Translations under genes and position numbers: made by a program
Assembly (NCBI GenBank): GCA_963854735.1
Contig: OY978097.1
Coordinates: 3,337,834 to 3,401,833 of the forward strand
Reading direction: 5' to 3'
DNA: 64,000 nt
DNA from: Marvania coccoides
Taxonomy: Eukaryota > Chlorophyta > Trebouxiophyceae > Chlorellales > Chlorellaceae
Notes under the pieces: model-generated
The model's database searches: none
What the model was told of the DNA's origin: nothing
The model's input: only the letters and a program-made list of their open reading frames with translations
Part shown: piece by piece, positions 1 to 12,955 of the stretch
Numbering within the stretch: the stretch's first letter is position 1
Layout: every line of letters begins with the position of its first letter

Positions 1-25
1 GAAAGCAGCATTCTCCCGCAGCGCC

Positions 26-1422
26 ATGCTGGGTGGATCTTATGTTCCCCTGGCCGCTCCTCGTCGCATTGCGCACCAGCCGCGTCTGGCTCGCTCCCAA
101 AGAGTCCGGCAATTTGCATCTTTGAGAAGAGATGTTCGGTCGTTTGCGACCGGCTCCGACGACAGCAAGCCTGAATTTGCGCTAGTACGTGTCTTTTTAT
201 GCTTTTGACCCTCGCTTTGCCAGCTCGGAGAGATTCCCCAGTCTGAATTTTGTGTGGTCGTCGCCCCGTTGTTTGGTTGTTATGAATTATTTACATAGGG
301 AACCAAAATTAAAGAGATTCGTTGCTTCTTCCGCAGGCGCCATCCAAGCCCTCCACCCCAGTGGGCGAAATGGCTGCGTACTACCTCAAAATGCAGCCCC
401 ACCTGTTCCGCACCACCGTTGAATCAGAGTTTCAGAAGCTCAAGGAGGCGCGCGAGGCCGACTCTGGTGCTGCCGGTGCCGGTGCTTCCTCTCTCAACGA
501 GTCCATGGAGCTGGTGCTGTCCCGCCGCATGGCCGAGGTGCGTCGCCAGGAGCAGGTGGTGGCGATTGAGGACCTGATGTACGTGTGCATCCTGGAGAAG
601 TTCCATGAGCTGGGAGTGGAGCTGCTGCCCTCTGTGGAGCCCATCAAGGAGCACCTGGAGGCGCTCAAGTCCCTGACGGAGGGGGTGCACACCAAAGAGG
701 CGCTGGAGATGGTGAAGGAGCACGTGCTGTCGGTGCTGGGCCCCGCGTCCATGGCGTACGCAGACACGATGATCAAAATGAGCAAGCTGCAGTCGGCGCA
801 GGTGTACGCGGCGTCCATCATGTTTGGGTACTTTTTGCGGCGCGTGGATTCGCGGTTCCAGCTGGCGCGGCAGGTGGGGGTGGCGCCGGAGGCCCCTGAG
901 GATGCGGTCGAGCGGCTAGAGCGGCTGTTTTCGATGGCGGACGAGCTGGGGTCAGCGTCAGACCCCGACGCCGCAGAGCCGCCGCAGCCCAGCCCCGGCG
1001 CTGACGCCGCAGCAGCAGGGGGAGAGCCCTCCAGCGCGCTCACCAAGCGCTCCAAGGGCGCCCTCCGTCGCTACGTCGAGTCATTTGACCAGGAGACCAT
1101 GGTGGCCACGGCCAAGCTGGTGACGGTGGAGGGGGCCTCCCTAGTCGAGCGGCAAACCATGGCGTTGTTTGGAGACCTCAAGGCGCTGCAGTCGCAGATG
1201 CAGACGGCTGTGGGAGAGGACGCCGCCAGCATCGATGAGCTGATGCAGCGCGTGCAGAAGGCGGTGGCGGACGGCAGCGTTGAGACTGTGACGGTGACCG
1301 TGGGCACCCAGCGGCGGGCGGTGTTGGAGGCGATCGCGTATGGGTGCTTTCTGAGGGACGTCGAGAGCTGGGTGGACACAGACTATGCGCTGCTGACGCC
1401 GGTTACCTCTGCTTCAGCTTGA
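26..1422 (+). CDS. DUF760 (MEB5.2-like) plastid protein
   Basis: Two exons, 26..184 and 337..1422, joined in phase 0 by a GTACGT...CGCAG intron; 415 residues. The first 40 residues are rich in Arg, Ser and Ala and lack acids, as in a plastid transit peptide. The mature part has two copies of a helical module: one around YAASIMFGYFLRRVDSRFQL and one around VLEAIAYGCFLRDVES. That pairing is the signature of the DUF760 family, which includes the Arabidopsis UV-B/cold-responsive gene MEB5.2 (At3g17800). The molecular role of the family is not known; members are plastid-located in plants. The window begins only 25 bases before the ATG, so an upstream exon cannot be excluded. The family assignment rests on remembered motif similarity; the splice model is well supported by frame continuity. 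Confidence 0.8.
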
Positions 1423-2451
1423 ATTTATGTTTAATGGGATTGCCCGCCTTCTCTTTTTAGAATCACAGAAAATTGACATTTAACTATGCATTCCCTAGGT
1501 AACGACAAATAATGTTTCGAAATTTAACGCTTCCACGTGCGAATGGGTGGGCTTGGCCGTGCGCTGTTCCGCCGGAGCGTGATGAGAAGATGAATGTGAA
1601 CCTCTCAGCCCCCCCCCCCCCCCCCACCCCACCCCACCCCACCCCACCCAAAAAACTTTAGGCATGTCGCTCGAATAAACCCAGCAGCTGAATTGAAGTG
1701 TCTTTGACGCTGTGTATACCAGGATAAAGTAGCCGGGGAAACAGCGCTGGGGCGTTGGAAGGGCGTTTCTTTAAGCATCAAAGCTTTAAACCCGAGCATT
1801 TCATTGCATTCGCCTCTGCGTTCCCCTGATTTTATGTTAATGTTCGTGGGTTTGGTGCGCAGTGGCCCGTCCTCCCTCCATTCTTCTCCGTATTTCTCGC
1901 AACGATATTTTGAAAATCATCGACAAGAGGAGTTGCTGCCTGGCTTGAGGCCCATCAAGAATCAATCTTTATTAAACATGATGTGGATTCATGGATAACC
2001 ACTCGCGATTTTTGATGGGTCCAGCTCAGCCGCTTCCTCCCGCGAACAACTTCTTCGGAGGCACTACACAAGTTCCACAACACTTTTCCAGCCCCACGAA
2101 CGTGCTTGACACTTATATTTGGCATTACAAAATTACACCCGCATAATGTTTACTTATTAGAAGAAGGCGGCTGGCCGCCTTTGTGTTGATCCGACCACAA
2201 TTTTTTCTGCCTCAGACTTGCATCGGTCCGGTCCAAGAACGCCTCCGTAGCTTCTTTAGTTGCTCCCTGCTCCACGCACAGTTGTTCATAGTGAGTTGGG
2301 CGACCTGGGTACGTGCCTGATACGGAAGCGGTTACTGCTCATCTCACGCGGTGGCTCCGCAAACGACGAGAATTCGCGATTGACGCTAAAAATCCACCCC
2401 TTTCTCTCAGGACGCCCCCCACTCCACCCATTTTCACGGAGCATTAATTAA
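1423..2451. other. intergenic, with a C-rich tract
   Basis: About 1 kb between two plus-strand genes. It contains a run of C followed by several ACCCC units at about 1611-1650 (G-rich on the minus strand, potentially quadruplex-forming). No convincing coding exon or RNA gene was seen. It should hold the 3' end of the DUF760 gene and the promoter of the next gene. Confidence 0.6.
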
Positions 2452-3784
2452 TTGATCGCACCAATGGCCACCTATGCCGTGGTTGACCTGGGGCAGGCCT
2501 CCTTTGGTGGCCCGCCACGCCTCGACCACCACCCAATGGCCACCCAGCAGCACCCAGACTCCGGCCTGCTCGACTCCCGCGGCGATGCGATGTCCCAGAA
2601 GAGCACAGGCACCGCAATCCAAAGCGAGGAGGCTGCTGCTCCTCCTGCTCCTCCTGCCCAGCCCCCGCTCGCCGAACCTCGGCGAGCGTCAACGCGGCGA
2701 CGCGGCTGCCAGCACTGCGTGACCTGCTCAGGGCTCAAGCACCACTACCATAGCACCACAGTGCGGTAAGTCGATCATCGAACCCGAGAGGGGCTCACCT
2801 ATAAATTGGGAACCCTTAGAATTGAAATTCACTGTGGCGCTGCTCCCCTTTCCCCCAAGCAGATCCGCCGAGTCCCCTACCGCCGAGTGGTGGCCTGGGG
2901 GCATCAACTCCCCGGTGGTGTACTACCACCTCCGCGCGCGGCAGCTGCGGCACCAGTGCAAGTACCCGGCACGGGCGGGGGCCTCGTGGCGCCTCTCCTG
3001 CGGCGTCAACTCCACCCCCTCAGCCATGCTGGCCAAGCGGACGCTCCCCCCGCTGTCCGTCCAGGTCCCCGAGTCCTGCACCAACGTGGCCCTGGGGGAC
3101 AAGGTAGTCTACGTGGGGCAGCGCATCATGCCGCTGGGCCTGCTGCCGATCCCCAGCGCAGCAGTAGCAGCAGCCGACGAGGTGACCTCGCGGCGCGCCA
3201 CCATGCCCGCAGACACCAGCTGCAGTGGCGACTTCATGCAGATCGACCCCAAGCGCAGGTGCACCGACACGACAGCAGGGGACGCTGCAACAACGCTGCC
3301 GCTGCTGGCGCCAGGGCACTTCATCGCCCGCGCCACCCCGCTGAGTGCCACCCAGCCCAAGGCCTACCCTGGCATCGTGGTGATGCAGCAGCTGGCGCAG
3401 CAGCCCTGTGCGCCAGCCCCGCTGTCGGCTGCATCTGACGCTTCCACCAGCTCTGCCGCCCAGATGAGCACCGGCAGCGACGGCAGCCTCCTACCGCGGC
3501 GACTGTCCTGGGGCAACGGCATGGAGGCGGAGGCCCCGCTGCCGGTGCTGCTGCCGCTCTGGCCGGGCGCCGCCGAGGGCGACGACGACCCCACCATGCA
3601 GCAGTACTTCCGCAAGCAGTACAATATCAAGCAGGAGCAGGCCTACCAGGTCATCGACATCACCGCGTCCCAGCCCACAGCAGCGTCAAACACCACCAGC
3701 ACTGCTGTTGAGGAGGCATCATCTGGCTGGGCCTCCATGCTCCGCTCCCTCGCAGGTTCCTTGAAACGGAGCCTGTCTCCTTGA
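2452..3784 (+). CDS. hypothetical Ser/Pro/Ala-rich protein with small Cys/His cluster
   Basis: Two exons, 2452..2765 and 2863..3784, separated by a 97-base GTAAGT...AGCAG intron in phase 2; 411 residues from the first ATG, 407 from the ATG at 2464. I do not recognise the family. Residues around 85-100 hold a compact Cys/His cluster (CQHCVTCSGLKHHYH) that could bind a metal but fits no standard finger I know. The intron falls a few residues after the cluster. The rest is low in predicted structure, with Ser/Ala/Pro stretches, and ends in a basic, Ser-rich tail (SLKRSLSP). The following gene is convergent. The coding call rests on a long open frame in high-GC sequence plus a clean splice junction. 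Confidence 0.65.
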
Positions 3785-4812
3785 AAACGAGGACAAACGA
3801 CACCGCATCTCATCGATGCGATACAATTTTCCCAATATTTCCTTCTACCTGGAACAACAACGATATAGCCCACATCGCATCAAAATCAATGCTTCAAATT
3901 ATTATATTCTACCCTCTCGGAAATAAAAAAAAATACTGCAGTTTTTGTTTGCTTGCTGCTTTTTTTCTGCTCTTACTTACCAATATCTTTTACTTTTGGA
4001 ACTACGTCTTCCTTACGCAGCTGCAGCAGGGCAGGCCTCTTTATATTTCTTCCTATATTGTTTTCTTTCTTCGCCCAAATAAGAGCGTCGTGTGTGCAAA
4101 TACTTGCTCTCGAACATATTTGTTTTGGTCTGTCATCATTCGTTTCTGTTTCCTCTTTTTTGCCCCTCTTTTTATGGTTCTCCCAATACTATTCCTCTTG
4201 TAACAAATCAAATGCCAACACAGACCATTACGGTGTGCCAAAAAATAAAAGAAGATTTCACAGGCAATCAGAGTTCACAGGATTTTCATTCAAACATGGC
4301 TTTTCCTTTAGGAAAAAGAACAATGGGAAAAAGAGATGATAACGAAAAGAAGTAGGTAAAGGGTATTGGGTATAATACACATGGTTGTGGCTGCTGCTGC
4401 TGTCTGCTGCTTCAAAGGTTTGCTGTCTGTGGAAAAAAGGGTGCGCGCGGTTTGGTCATGGCGACAGTCCGTGCTCCGATCCGTTTGCGTTGTTATCATG
4501 GCGATGCCCAATGGCACTGTTGCTGCGTGGATGACGATGCTCCAAGCTGCCCCCTCCCAAGCTCTCCCGGAGTAGTGAGAGGTCTTGCACCACTCCTTCG
4601 GTGTTTAAAGAATGAGGACCGGACGGGGTGATGCCGCCGTTGCTACCGCGCCGTTTCTGCTAAAATGGGAAGGGCGAACGAAAGAAAGGGCGTGGTTAGT
4701 TCAGACACCCCAAGCACACCAGGGTGGCAGTAGTTCCTCCACCCAGCTTGGGCCCTCCCTCCCGCTGCTGCGTCTGTACCATGCATACCATCAGAGGGAG
4801 AGCGATGTGTGT
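3785..4812. other. convergent intergenic region, AT-rich
   Basis: About 1 kb between the 3' ends of two convergent genes. It is clearly more AT-rich (especially 3850-4360) than the coding DNA on either side. No exon, RNA gene or repeat was recognised; both 3' UTRs are expected here. Confidence 0.6.
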
Positions 4813-7054
4813 TTACAGAGCAGTGGTGTGGCGCCGGGTGGTGGGGCTGCGCAGCCACCCTCCAGCGTGCCTCAACAAACTGCCCCCCTTGGTTGTTGTT
4901 GGGGGCACAATGACGCGCGTTGGGCTGCCCTCCACGCTGCTCTCCACGCTGCCTGAGTGGCTGTGATGGCCGTGGGTGTGATGATGGTGGCCGTTAGTGC
5001 TACTCACCAGTGCTCCAGTCTCGGGGTCTGCATGGCTGCTCCCGCCGTTGGCCGCCGCTGCCTCGTTCTTGCTGCTGCGGGGCAGCCGCACGCTGAGCTG
5101 CAGCATGAAGGGCGTCATGAGCAGCGACAGCGCCGTCGTGCCCATCAGCAGCAGGTACACCTGGCTGGCGATCAGCCCGTGCTGGTTGGCCAGGCTCAGC
5201 AGCACAAACGCAAACTCGCCCACCTGCGCCAGGTTGATGCCCACCGCCAGCGCCGTGTCCAGCGGAAACCTGAACGCAAACACCACCGCCGAGATGAGCA
5301 GCGTCTTGGCTGTCACCACCACCGCCACCACCGCCGCCAGCACCAGCAGGTGCTCCGCCAAGAAGGGGGGAGCGATGGCCAGCCCCGTGGAGGCCACAAA
5401 CAGCGCCAGAAAGAGGTGGGAGACGGGCTCAATGGCCGCCAGGATGGCCTCCTGCTGGTCGGTCACCGACAGCACCACCCCCGCGATGAAGGCGCCCAGC
5501 TCCGCAGAGATGCCCAGCCGGGTGGTGACCATGCTCACCGCCAGGCAGTAGCCCAGCATGGCCAGCTGGAAGGTCTCTTGGGAGAAGCGAGACGCCGAGC
5601 GCGCCAGCCGCGGAACGATGGTCACAGCCGCCAGCCCCGCCACCGCCGCGGTGGCCCCCAGCGCCAGCGCCACGCGGCCCACTACCCACAGCAGGTCTTT
5701 GAGGCGCACCCCTCCGGGGGTGCCCGCCTGCGCCAGCACCGGCATGAACGCAAACAGCAGGCCCACCATGCAATCCTGGAACACCAGGGTGCCCAGAGTG
5801 ATCTGGGCGTGCGGGGTGTGCGACGCGCGCGCGTCCTGCAGGCACTTGACCACGATCGAGGTGGAAGACATGGCCAGCATGGCGCCCACAAAAGCGCCCT
5901 GGTAGGCGCCGGCGCCGATGATGGCGGCGGCAACGCCGCCCAGCACGCTCATCAGCGCCACCTGCAGCGCGCCCCCCAGTATGGCCACGTCCCGCACCGC
6001 TCTGAGCTTTGTGAGGCTTAGCTCCAGGCCCAGTGTGAACAGCAGCATCTGCACCCCCAGCTGCGCCACGCTCTGCACCTGCACGATCTCTTTGATCCAC
6101 TTGAGCCCGCCGGGCCCCACCACCGAGCCCGCGATGAAGTAACCGTTGATGGTGGGCTGCCGCATGGCCTCCATGCTGAGCCCTGCCACCGCTGACGACC
6201 CAATGAGCACGCTCATGTCGCGAATGAGCTGGGGGTCAAGGGTCAGCCCCATGGACCCCTCTTCATTGGGCTTGGAAAGCACGTACTCGTTGTCGTTGGA
6301 GTCGATGATGCGGTCGACGTCAGTCTCGCCCAGGGACGAACTGCTGCTGCTCTTCTCCGCCTCTTTCCCTTGGTCTTCCTCCTTGTCCGTGCCACCGCCA
6401 CCTCCACCAGCGCCCTCCTCTTCCACCAGCTCCTCCACGTAGTCGTCCAAGCCGTCTGCGCCCTCGGCTGCCGCCGCCGCCTCTGCCGCCTCCCGCTGCT
6501 GCTCCTTTTCCTTCTCTTTCTCCTTTTCCTTCTCCTTGTCCTTCTTCTGGCTGATGATCACCACCGTCTCGGTGGTGCCCTCCTTGCTGGACACCGTCTC
6601 GTTGAACTGCTTGCCGCGCTCTGACTTTTTCTTCTCCTCGTCGTCGCGGAACTCCTCCTTCAGGGCCTCGTCAAGAATCTGCAGGCAGGCAACGATGGCA
6701 GGGGAATGTGGGGGTGCATGGTCGGTATACTTGACATGTGTTCGCCAGAGCGCAGAAACTTCTAGAGAGAGAAAAAAATTAGAGCAAGCAACTCACATGT
6801 GCGATCGTCTCTTTGGGCTTCACCTCCCCATCGCCCGCGTTGGTGCTGGCGTTGACGGCGACGCCTTCGATGCCATCACCAGATACCTCCTCCGGCGACC
6901 TTGACAGCAACGGGAGGGAGTGGGGCTCCTCCTCGGCAATTTCAAACTGTTCCTCCTCCTCCTCCTCCTCCTCATTCAGAGCCCCCACGAAGGCCGGCCT
7001 GCTCAACAGCAGGAAACACAGCAGGCACAACGCCTGCCTGCCTCTTCCTCTCAT
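4813..7054 (-). CDS. KEA4/5/6-type cation/proton antiporter (CPA2)
   Basis: Two exons on the minus strand, 7054..6797 and 6678..4813, joined in phase 0 by a 118-base GTGAGT...TGCAG intron; 707 residues. Residues 1-25 form a signal peptide (LCLLCFLLLS core), followed by a long, highly charged region with Glu and Lys-Glu runs. The membrane domain covers roughly residues 200-590 and keeps the CPA2/Kef landmarks: INGYFIAGSVVGPGG, LLFTLGLELSLTKLR, AMSSTSIV, the FQDC pair in the transport core, LGAFIAGV and QVGEFAFVLLS. The C-terminus is a hydrophilic His-rich tail with no TrkA-N nucleotide-binding domain, as in plant KEA4-6 rather than KEA1-3. Plant relatives exchange K+ for H+ in endomembrane compartments (Golgi, TGN). 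The acidic luminal N-terminus is longer and more repetitive than usual. Function is inferred from the family. Confidence 0.9.
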
Positions 7055-7595
7055 AATTCAACAGCTCATTTTGTGACAATTGTTTGATTATAGGACCAAC
7101 TGACAATACTCAATCTAGCCCTGCACGAGCTGCAGCTGCCCACAGTTGAACACGTATATGCAATGATATTCCACGTGGAGCGCCGCTCTTACAATTGTTT
7201 CCACTTTTCATGTTCTTCGTTGGAGGGAGGGAGAACAATGGAGGGAGAACCTGATTGGAAGCTGCATTTCATTCGCTGTCTGGTACTCATTGCAAAGTCC
7301 ATCCATCCATTCACCAGGGCCCCCTGAGCGGAAGGAGCACATACTGCTCCAGCAAAAGAGCTTCTCCTGCTTTCACAGCGCCGCGTTCTACAACAAAGAC
7401 AAATATTCGGGCCCCTTGCATAAAACACCCCACTATACCACGGTCTTTGGGGGCCTCACCCAACTGCATGCCCTCTATTCAAGCGTAGCACGGTGATAAT
7501 TGACAGTACAGCCTTTTGCACCACTGTAGCTTTTTGCCTGGCAACAAGAATAAAAAAACAAACGCCGCTTTCTTCTTCTTCTTCAACTGCTTTGC
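7055..7595. other. intergenic
   Basis: Upstream of the KEA gene and downstream of the next minus-strand gene. Only short, unconserved open frames are present; nothing recognisable. Confidence 0.55.
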
Positions 7596-8484
7596 TCATT
7601 CGTCCGCCACCTCCTTTCCGGTCAGCGCGCGGTACTTCTTCTTGCACATCTTTTTCGGCATGCCCAACGCCTCTGACAGGCGCGACCACTTGAGACTGGT
7701 CTTGCGAGTGACTGCCTTGCGGTACGCTCCGTCTTCCACCAGCTTCACCAGCTCTGCCTCCAACTCCGGGGTCCACCCACCAGCCGATGCAACAGCAGGT
7801 GCGGGGGCAGCAGCTGCCTCCGTCTTGGCCTTCTTGGCGGGCGGAGGGAGCGCCGCAGCGCCATCTTTTTCGTCCTCCTCCGTCTTCACCGCTTTGGTCT
7901 TGACGCCAGGCGGCTCCAGCCCTGTGAGGTTTGTATACATCCGGTGCAGCGGCGTGGTGCCGGAGAAGCCTGAGAGGTACAAAAAAGGGGGGTGGATTAA
8001 TTATTCGTGTCAATAGCTCCTTCTTCTTGCCATTTCATCTCTTACCAAAGTGGCGGGCCAGTGCGGCCCAGTTGGGGATGCCCTCCTGGCCTGCCTCCTT
8101 GCCAACCATCACCTGCTCCCGGTACTTGAAATCGTCCGCCAGACGCACCAGCTCCGCCTTTGTCTCGTCCGTCCAGCTGCCGCGAGAGCGCCTCTCACCG
8201 CCCTCGGCTGCCACCTCTTTCTTCTTGGCGGCCTTCTTAGCAGGCACGGGCGCCTTGCCCGCCGCCATTGCGCCCCACTTCTTGGCATCGGGCGGTGTGA
8301 GCGTCTTGGCTAGCTCCATGATCTGGAAGACGGCGGGCGGGATCGTCACTTGCGCGGCTTCCTCCTCCCTGGCCGCCGAGCGCAGGAGGGCGTAGTACGA
8401 GATCGTCTTGGTGAGTGCAAGAACGTTGGCCAAGGCGTCGGCAGTGAGTTCTTCCTTGTTGACGGGGGCGGCGGGGGACGCCAT
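7596..8484 (-). CDS. two Myb/SANT-like domain protein
   Basis: Two exons, 8484..8046 and 7969..7596, with a 76-base GTAAGA...CTCAG intron; 270 residues. Two Myb-like helical modules are visible. The first is near residues 100-148, opening with RGSWTDETKAELVRLADDF. The second is near residues 205-265, opening with GGWTPELEAELVKLVEDG and ending CKKKYRALTG. Each has the acidic first helix and basic last helix of trihelix/SANT-type DNA-binding modules, but the spacing of the aromatic residues is not that of classical R2R3 repeats. A Lys/Ala-rich linker (AKKAAKKKE, PPAKKAKTE) suggests nuclear localisation. Likely a chromatin or DNA-binding protein; no target can be inferred. The TATA-like and A-rich stretch around 8550-8580 lies upstream of this gene. 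Confidence 0.75.
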
Positions 8485-8772
8485 GGCTTTGGAACTAGAT
8501 GTGCCCAGATATGCGATATACTCGAAGCCGCCAATTCGGAGGTGCGCAACAACAACAACAAAAAACTGTTATAAATGGGACGATGTTATTTTCCGGGGAG
8601 TCACGGCCCTGTTTCTGCAGGTCCCACACAGAGGAGGCTGCCAAGAAAACACAATTAAAACTCGCAGGGTAGCTGACATTGCAAGTTTATATGGACAGCT
8701 CTCGATCGAGGGTTTTCTCTCTTCAAACACATGTTTATTACAACTGGGACAGCTGAGCTGCCACTCAAGTAT

Positions 8773-10124
8773 CTAGTACGGCGACGCCCGCCGCATGTGG
8801 TGCCCCTGGTGTCGCGCAGCACCGTCGCTGTTCCCCTCAGCTGCCCCTGCTGCTGCTGCTGCTGCTGCTGGGCTGCTGGTCCACACACACACGCGGGCGT
8901 CCTCTCCGCCAGTCACCCACACCGGCCCTGACCCGTTCAGCCACACCATCGACCGCACAACGTCGGTGTGCCCTCCCTGGAACGTCGCCACTGGATGCGA
9001 GCCAAACTGCAGAGGCCCAGTCTCGGCTGCAGCAGCGCCCGCTGCTGATGGAGGCTCTCCCACAGCAAACAGCCCCGCTCCGCCGTCGTTTCTCCCTGCG
9101 GCCACCACCAGCTGCCCCGTGGACGCGTCGTACTCGCACTGCGTGAGGTAGTCAGCCGGCTGGCCGCCCATGCTCGCGCCCAGCAGCTCCCTCGCATCCA
9201 GCGCCTGGCCCAGCTGCCCATTGCCGCCCTCTGCCTCGTCGTCGCAGGCCGCCGCCCACTCCCACAGGTGCAGCGTTTCGGTGCCGCTGCAGCACCACAG
9301 TTTGGCGCCGGCAGGGCCGTAGAACCCAAACTTGGCGACAGCGTTGTCAAGGTTCAGGGCAGCCTTCCACCCCTCGTCCTCGTCCAGTCCCCCAGCGGTG
9401 TCAAACACCGCGATGAGGCCGTCTTCAGACCCACTGAGCAGCGCAGAGCGCGTCGTGGGGTGGAATGCCACCTGGGTGACGTCCTGGAAGTGGGTGTCGC
9501 AAAAACTGGCCATGGGCTTGCCGCTGCCGCGGTCCCAAAACAGCACGTTGTCGCGCGCGCCAGCGGCCATCATCGAACCGTTGGTGGCGCAGCACGCCAT
9601 CTCCTGGTTGCCCGCCGCAAACGTCCGCACCGGCTGGCCCGGCGTGCGCAGGTCCCACTCGCAGGCGGTGCCGTCGGCCGAGGAGGTGTGCAGCAGGTGG
9701 GGTTCCTCGGGGAGGAGGCACGCTGCGGAGGTGATGAGCCCCCTGTGGGCGCCCAGGTCGCCAGCAAACTGGAGGCCGCTCTCCCTTTTTGACAGCGAGA
9801 CACGAAAAGTAGAAGATAAGAGTGGTACCGGTGTCTTGAAATTAACTAAACTATCGAAATTATTGTGACTCACTTCAATGCAAACAGCTTTATTCTGCGG
9901 TTTGAGAGGGCTGCCGCCACTGCGCCCGTCGGCGAGGCGGCGAGGTGCAGCACGTAGCATTGGTCCTTTTGGTCGTAGTCGGTGCTTATGGTGGACACCA
10001 GGGACATTGCAGAGGTTGGCAAAGCAGCTGGTTGGGCAGGAACAGCCGCTTCAGCAGGTTGCATCTGCATTCGCCCATCCTCTTCGTCGCTATCGACGAA
10101 GCGAGTGTGTTGAGCCAGCTCCAT
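8773..10124 (-). CDS. WD40-repeat protein, WDR89-like
   Basis: Exon 1 is 10124..9874 and exon 2 about 9784..8773, giving about 420 residues. The intron has a GTGAGT donor; the acceptor AG at 9786-9785 is the best fit, with an in-frame alternative five bases downstream. WD40 blades are visible from the N-terminus (YVLHLAASPTG...NRRIKLFAL), then DLGAHRGLITSAACL, ADGTACEWDLRTPG, VAFHPTTRSALLSGSEDG, and a last blade ending TGGEDARVCVWTSS. The order and the short acidic N-terminal lead match WDR89-like proteins, which are poorly characterised beta-propeller scaffolds. The Ala-rich C-terminus comes from a CTG/GCA run at about 8850. The start codon is 272 bases from the divergently transcribed PTH2 gene, so the two may share a promoter region. 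Confidence 0.8.
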
Positions 10125-10396
10125 TTGATGTATTTTCGCTTTTAAACAGAAAATTAATATGTGTGTTTGGGGGAAAATTCGGAATTCCTTCGAAGGCTTT
10201 GGAAAAGAAAAAACTCTCTGTGCTCCTTCTCCGTTTAATGTATTTCAAATAAATAGTTGAAAGAAATTGATTGGGGGCTGCAGTCTCTGTTAGGGGGCGC
10301 AGCAGCGAACACGCGCCCTTTTTGGGGGGGTGCCAAAATCATCACAATTTGAATTTTGCTCCATCGCTGGGTTGCATTCGCCACTAGCCGCCAACC

Positions 10397-11080
10397 ATGG
10401 TACAGCGTCTGCCGCCCATCAGCCGGTGGCTGGAGCGCGCTCTCTTCGTCCTGGGCGGCTACGCGTTACGGTGGTGGGTGAGCGGCGCTCCTGCTGACGC
10501 AGCAGCTGATGAGAACGAGACGCCTGCGCGGAGGAAGCCCCGCCGCGTCCCTCCGCCTCCCGAAGAGCTGAAGCTTGTTCTAGTTATCAACGACTCTTTA
10601 AAAATGGGAAAAGGCAAAATCGGTGTGTGCGTTCTTTCAAAGAGGTCCCAGGGGGAGGAAGCCATCAGTAGCAGCAATTCCGTGCCCCCTTCCTTTTGGC
10701 TGATGTCGTGGTTGTTTGAATTCAAGTCGCTCTTTCATTCCCCACGCATTTACGCTCAAACAATAAAAATTCTGCTGCTTGCAGGCGCACAATGTGGGCA
10801 CGCGGCTGTGGGCGCGGTGGAGGAGCTGCATGCCAAAGGGGATCGCACAAGACTGGCGCAGTGGGAGCGTGGAGGGCAGCCCAAAATTTGCCTCAAGGCC
10901 CAAGACACGATGGAGCTGCGGCAGTTGGCGGCGGCGGCGGCGGCGCAGAGCATTCCGACGTTTGTTGTGCGTGATGCAGGGCGAACTCAAGTGGCAGCTG
11001 GCTCACTCACGGTGCTGGCCATCGGGCCTGCGCCTGTCAGCCAAGTGAACAGTGTTACCGGGCATTTGAAGCTTTTGTAA
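10397..11080 (+). CDS. peptidyl-tRNA hydrolase, PTH2 family
   Basis: Exons 10397..10622 and 10785..11080 join in phase 1 and give 173 residues. The protein has the PTH2 signature: KLVLVINDSLKMGKGKIG, then AQCGHAAVGAVEEL, CLKAQDTMEL, PTFVVRDAGRTQVAAGS, TVLAIGP and the C-terminal VTGHLKLL. PTH2 enzymes cleave peptidyl-tRNA that drops off ribosomes, recycling tRNA. The conserved Lys, Gln and Asp-Ala-Gly-Arg-Thr residues around the active site are intact. An N-terminal hydrophobic stretch (ALFVLGGYALRWW) resembles the membrane anchor of mitochondrial human PTRH2. The 162-base intron is a multiple of three and has no in-frame stop, so retention would insert 54 residues exactly at the G-A-Q-C-G junction of the fold. 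Confidence 0.93.
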   Translation: MVQRLPPISRWLERALFVLGGYALRWWVSGAPADAAADENETPARRKPRRVPPPPEELKLVLVINDSLKMGKGKIGVCVLSKRSQGEEAISSSNSVPPSFWLMSWLFEFKSLFHSPRIYAQTIKILLLAGAQCGHAAVGAVEELHAKGDRTRLAQWERGGQPKICLKAQDTMELRQLAAAAAAQSIPTFVVRDAGRTQVAAGSLTVLAIGPAPVSQVNSVTGHLKLL

Positions 11081-11441
11081 CTATATGTTTTTATCCTTTT
11101 CAATCGGCCAGTGACCCATAGAAGGATAACGCCACCCAGTAAAATGACCGAATTGTGTGTGTGGGGGGGGGGGGTGAGGAAGTTCTTTACAAAAATATGA
11201 AAAAAAACTACAAAAATAGCTAGGGCCAGAAGCACAGCCTCTTCGTGAATGAGAGCTGACACCCTGCCTTCAAGTTGAAGCCACGCTCCAAGCGTGTTGA
11301 TAGACTGTACAAGCCTTGTGGCAACTCACGGTAACAACAAAATGCCAACTGGAGCAGCTAATTGGCGGGACTCGTCTGCATTCACCCCCAGTTTAACGCA
11401 CGGGACCTCAAATTATTTTGTTATATAAAATTCAGGTCACC
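11081..11441. other. intergenic between PTH2 and OTC genes
   Basis: About 360 bases with a TG/G run at 11154-11174 and a TATATAAA just before the OTC start codon. An AATTCAG immediately before the ATG could be the acceptor of a 5' UTR intron. Confidence 0.45.
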
Positions 11442-12706
<1,265 letters not shown>

Positions 12707-12955
12707 ACAGAACGGTTATTTAGTTGAGAAGAGAGTTTTCTTCCTTTTGTTACCAATCCAATGAACGCACCGCTCAAACAGGGGCAATGGTCGGAGAGAG
12801 TGCACCCTAGTGACTGATACCTCTGTCGTCGTTGATGTTGTGGTTTTACAATTTATAATTTCCTTCTGCTTTTTCTCCTCCTTTCTTTACATCAATTTTC
12901 TCTCCGCTGACAACACCAACTTTTTGATGCACCCGAGACCAACACGTTGTAAAAT

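Noticed and set aside
4957..6021. 354-codon plus-strand frame opposite the KEA gene
   Set aside because: Antisense shadow of a strongly conserved membrane protein; composition (Gln/His/Arg) is typical of GC-rich reverse frames.
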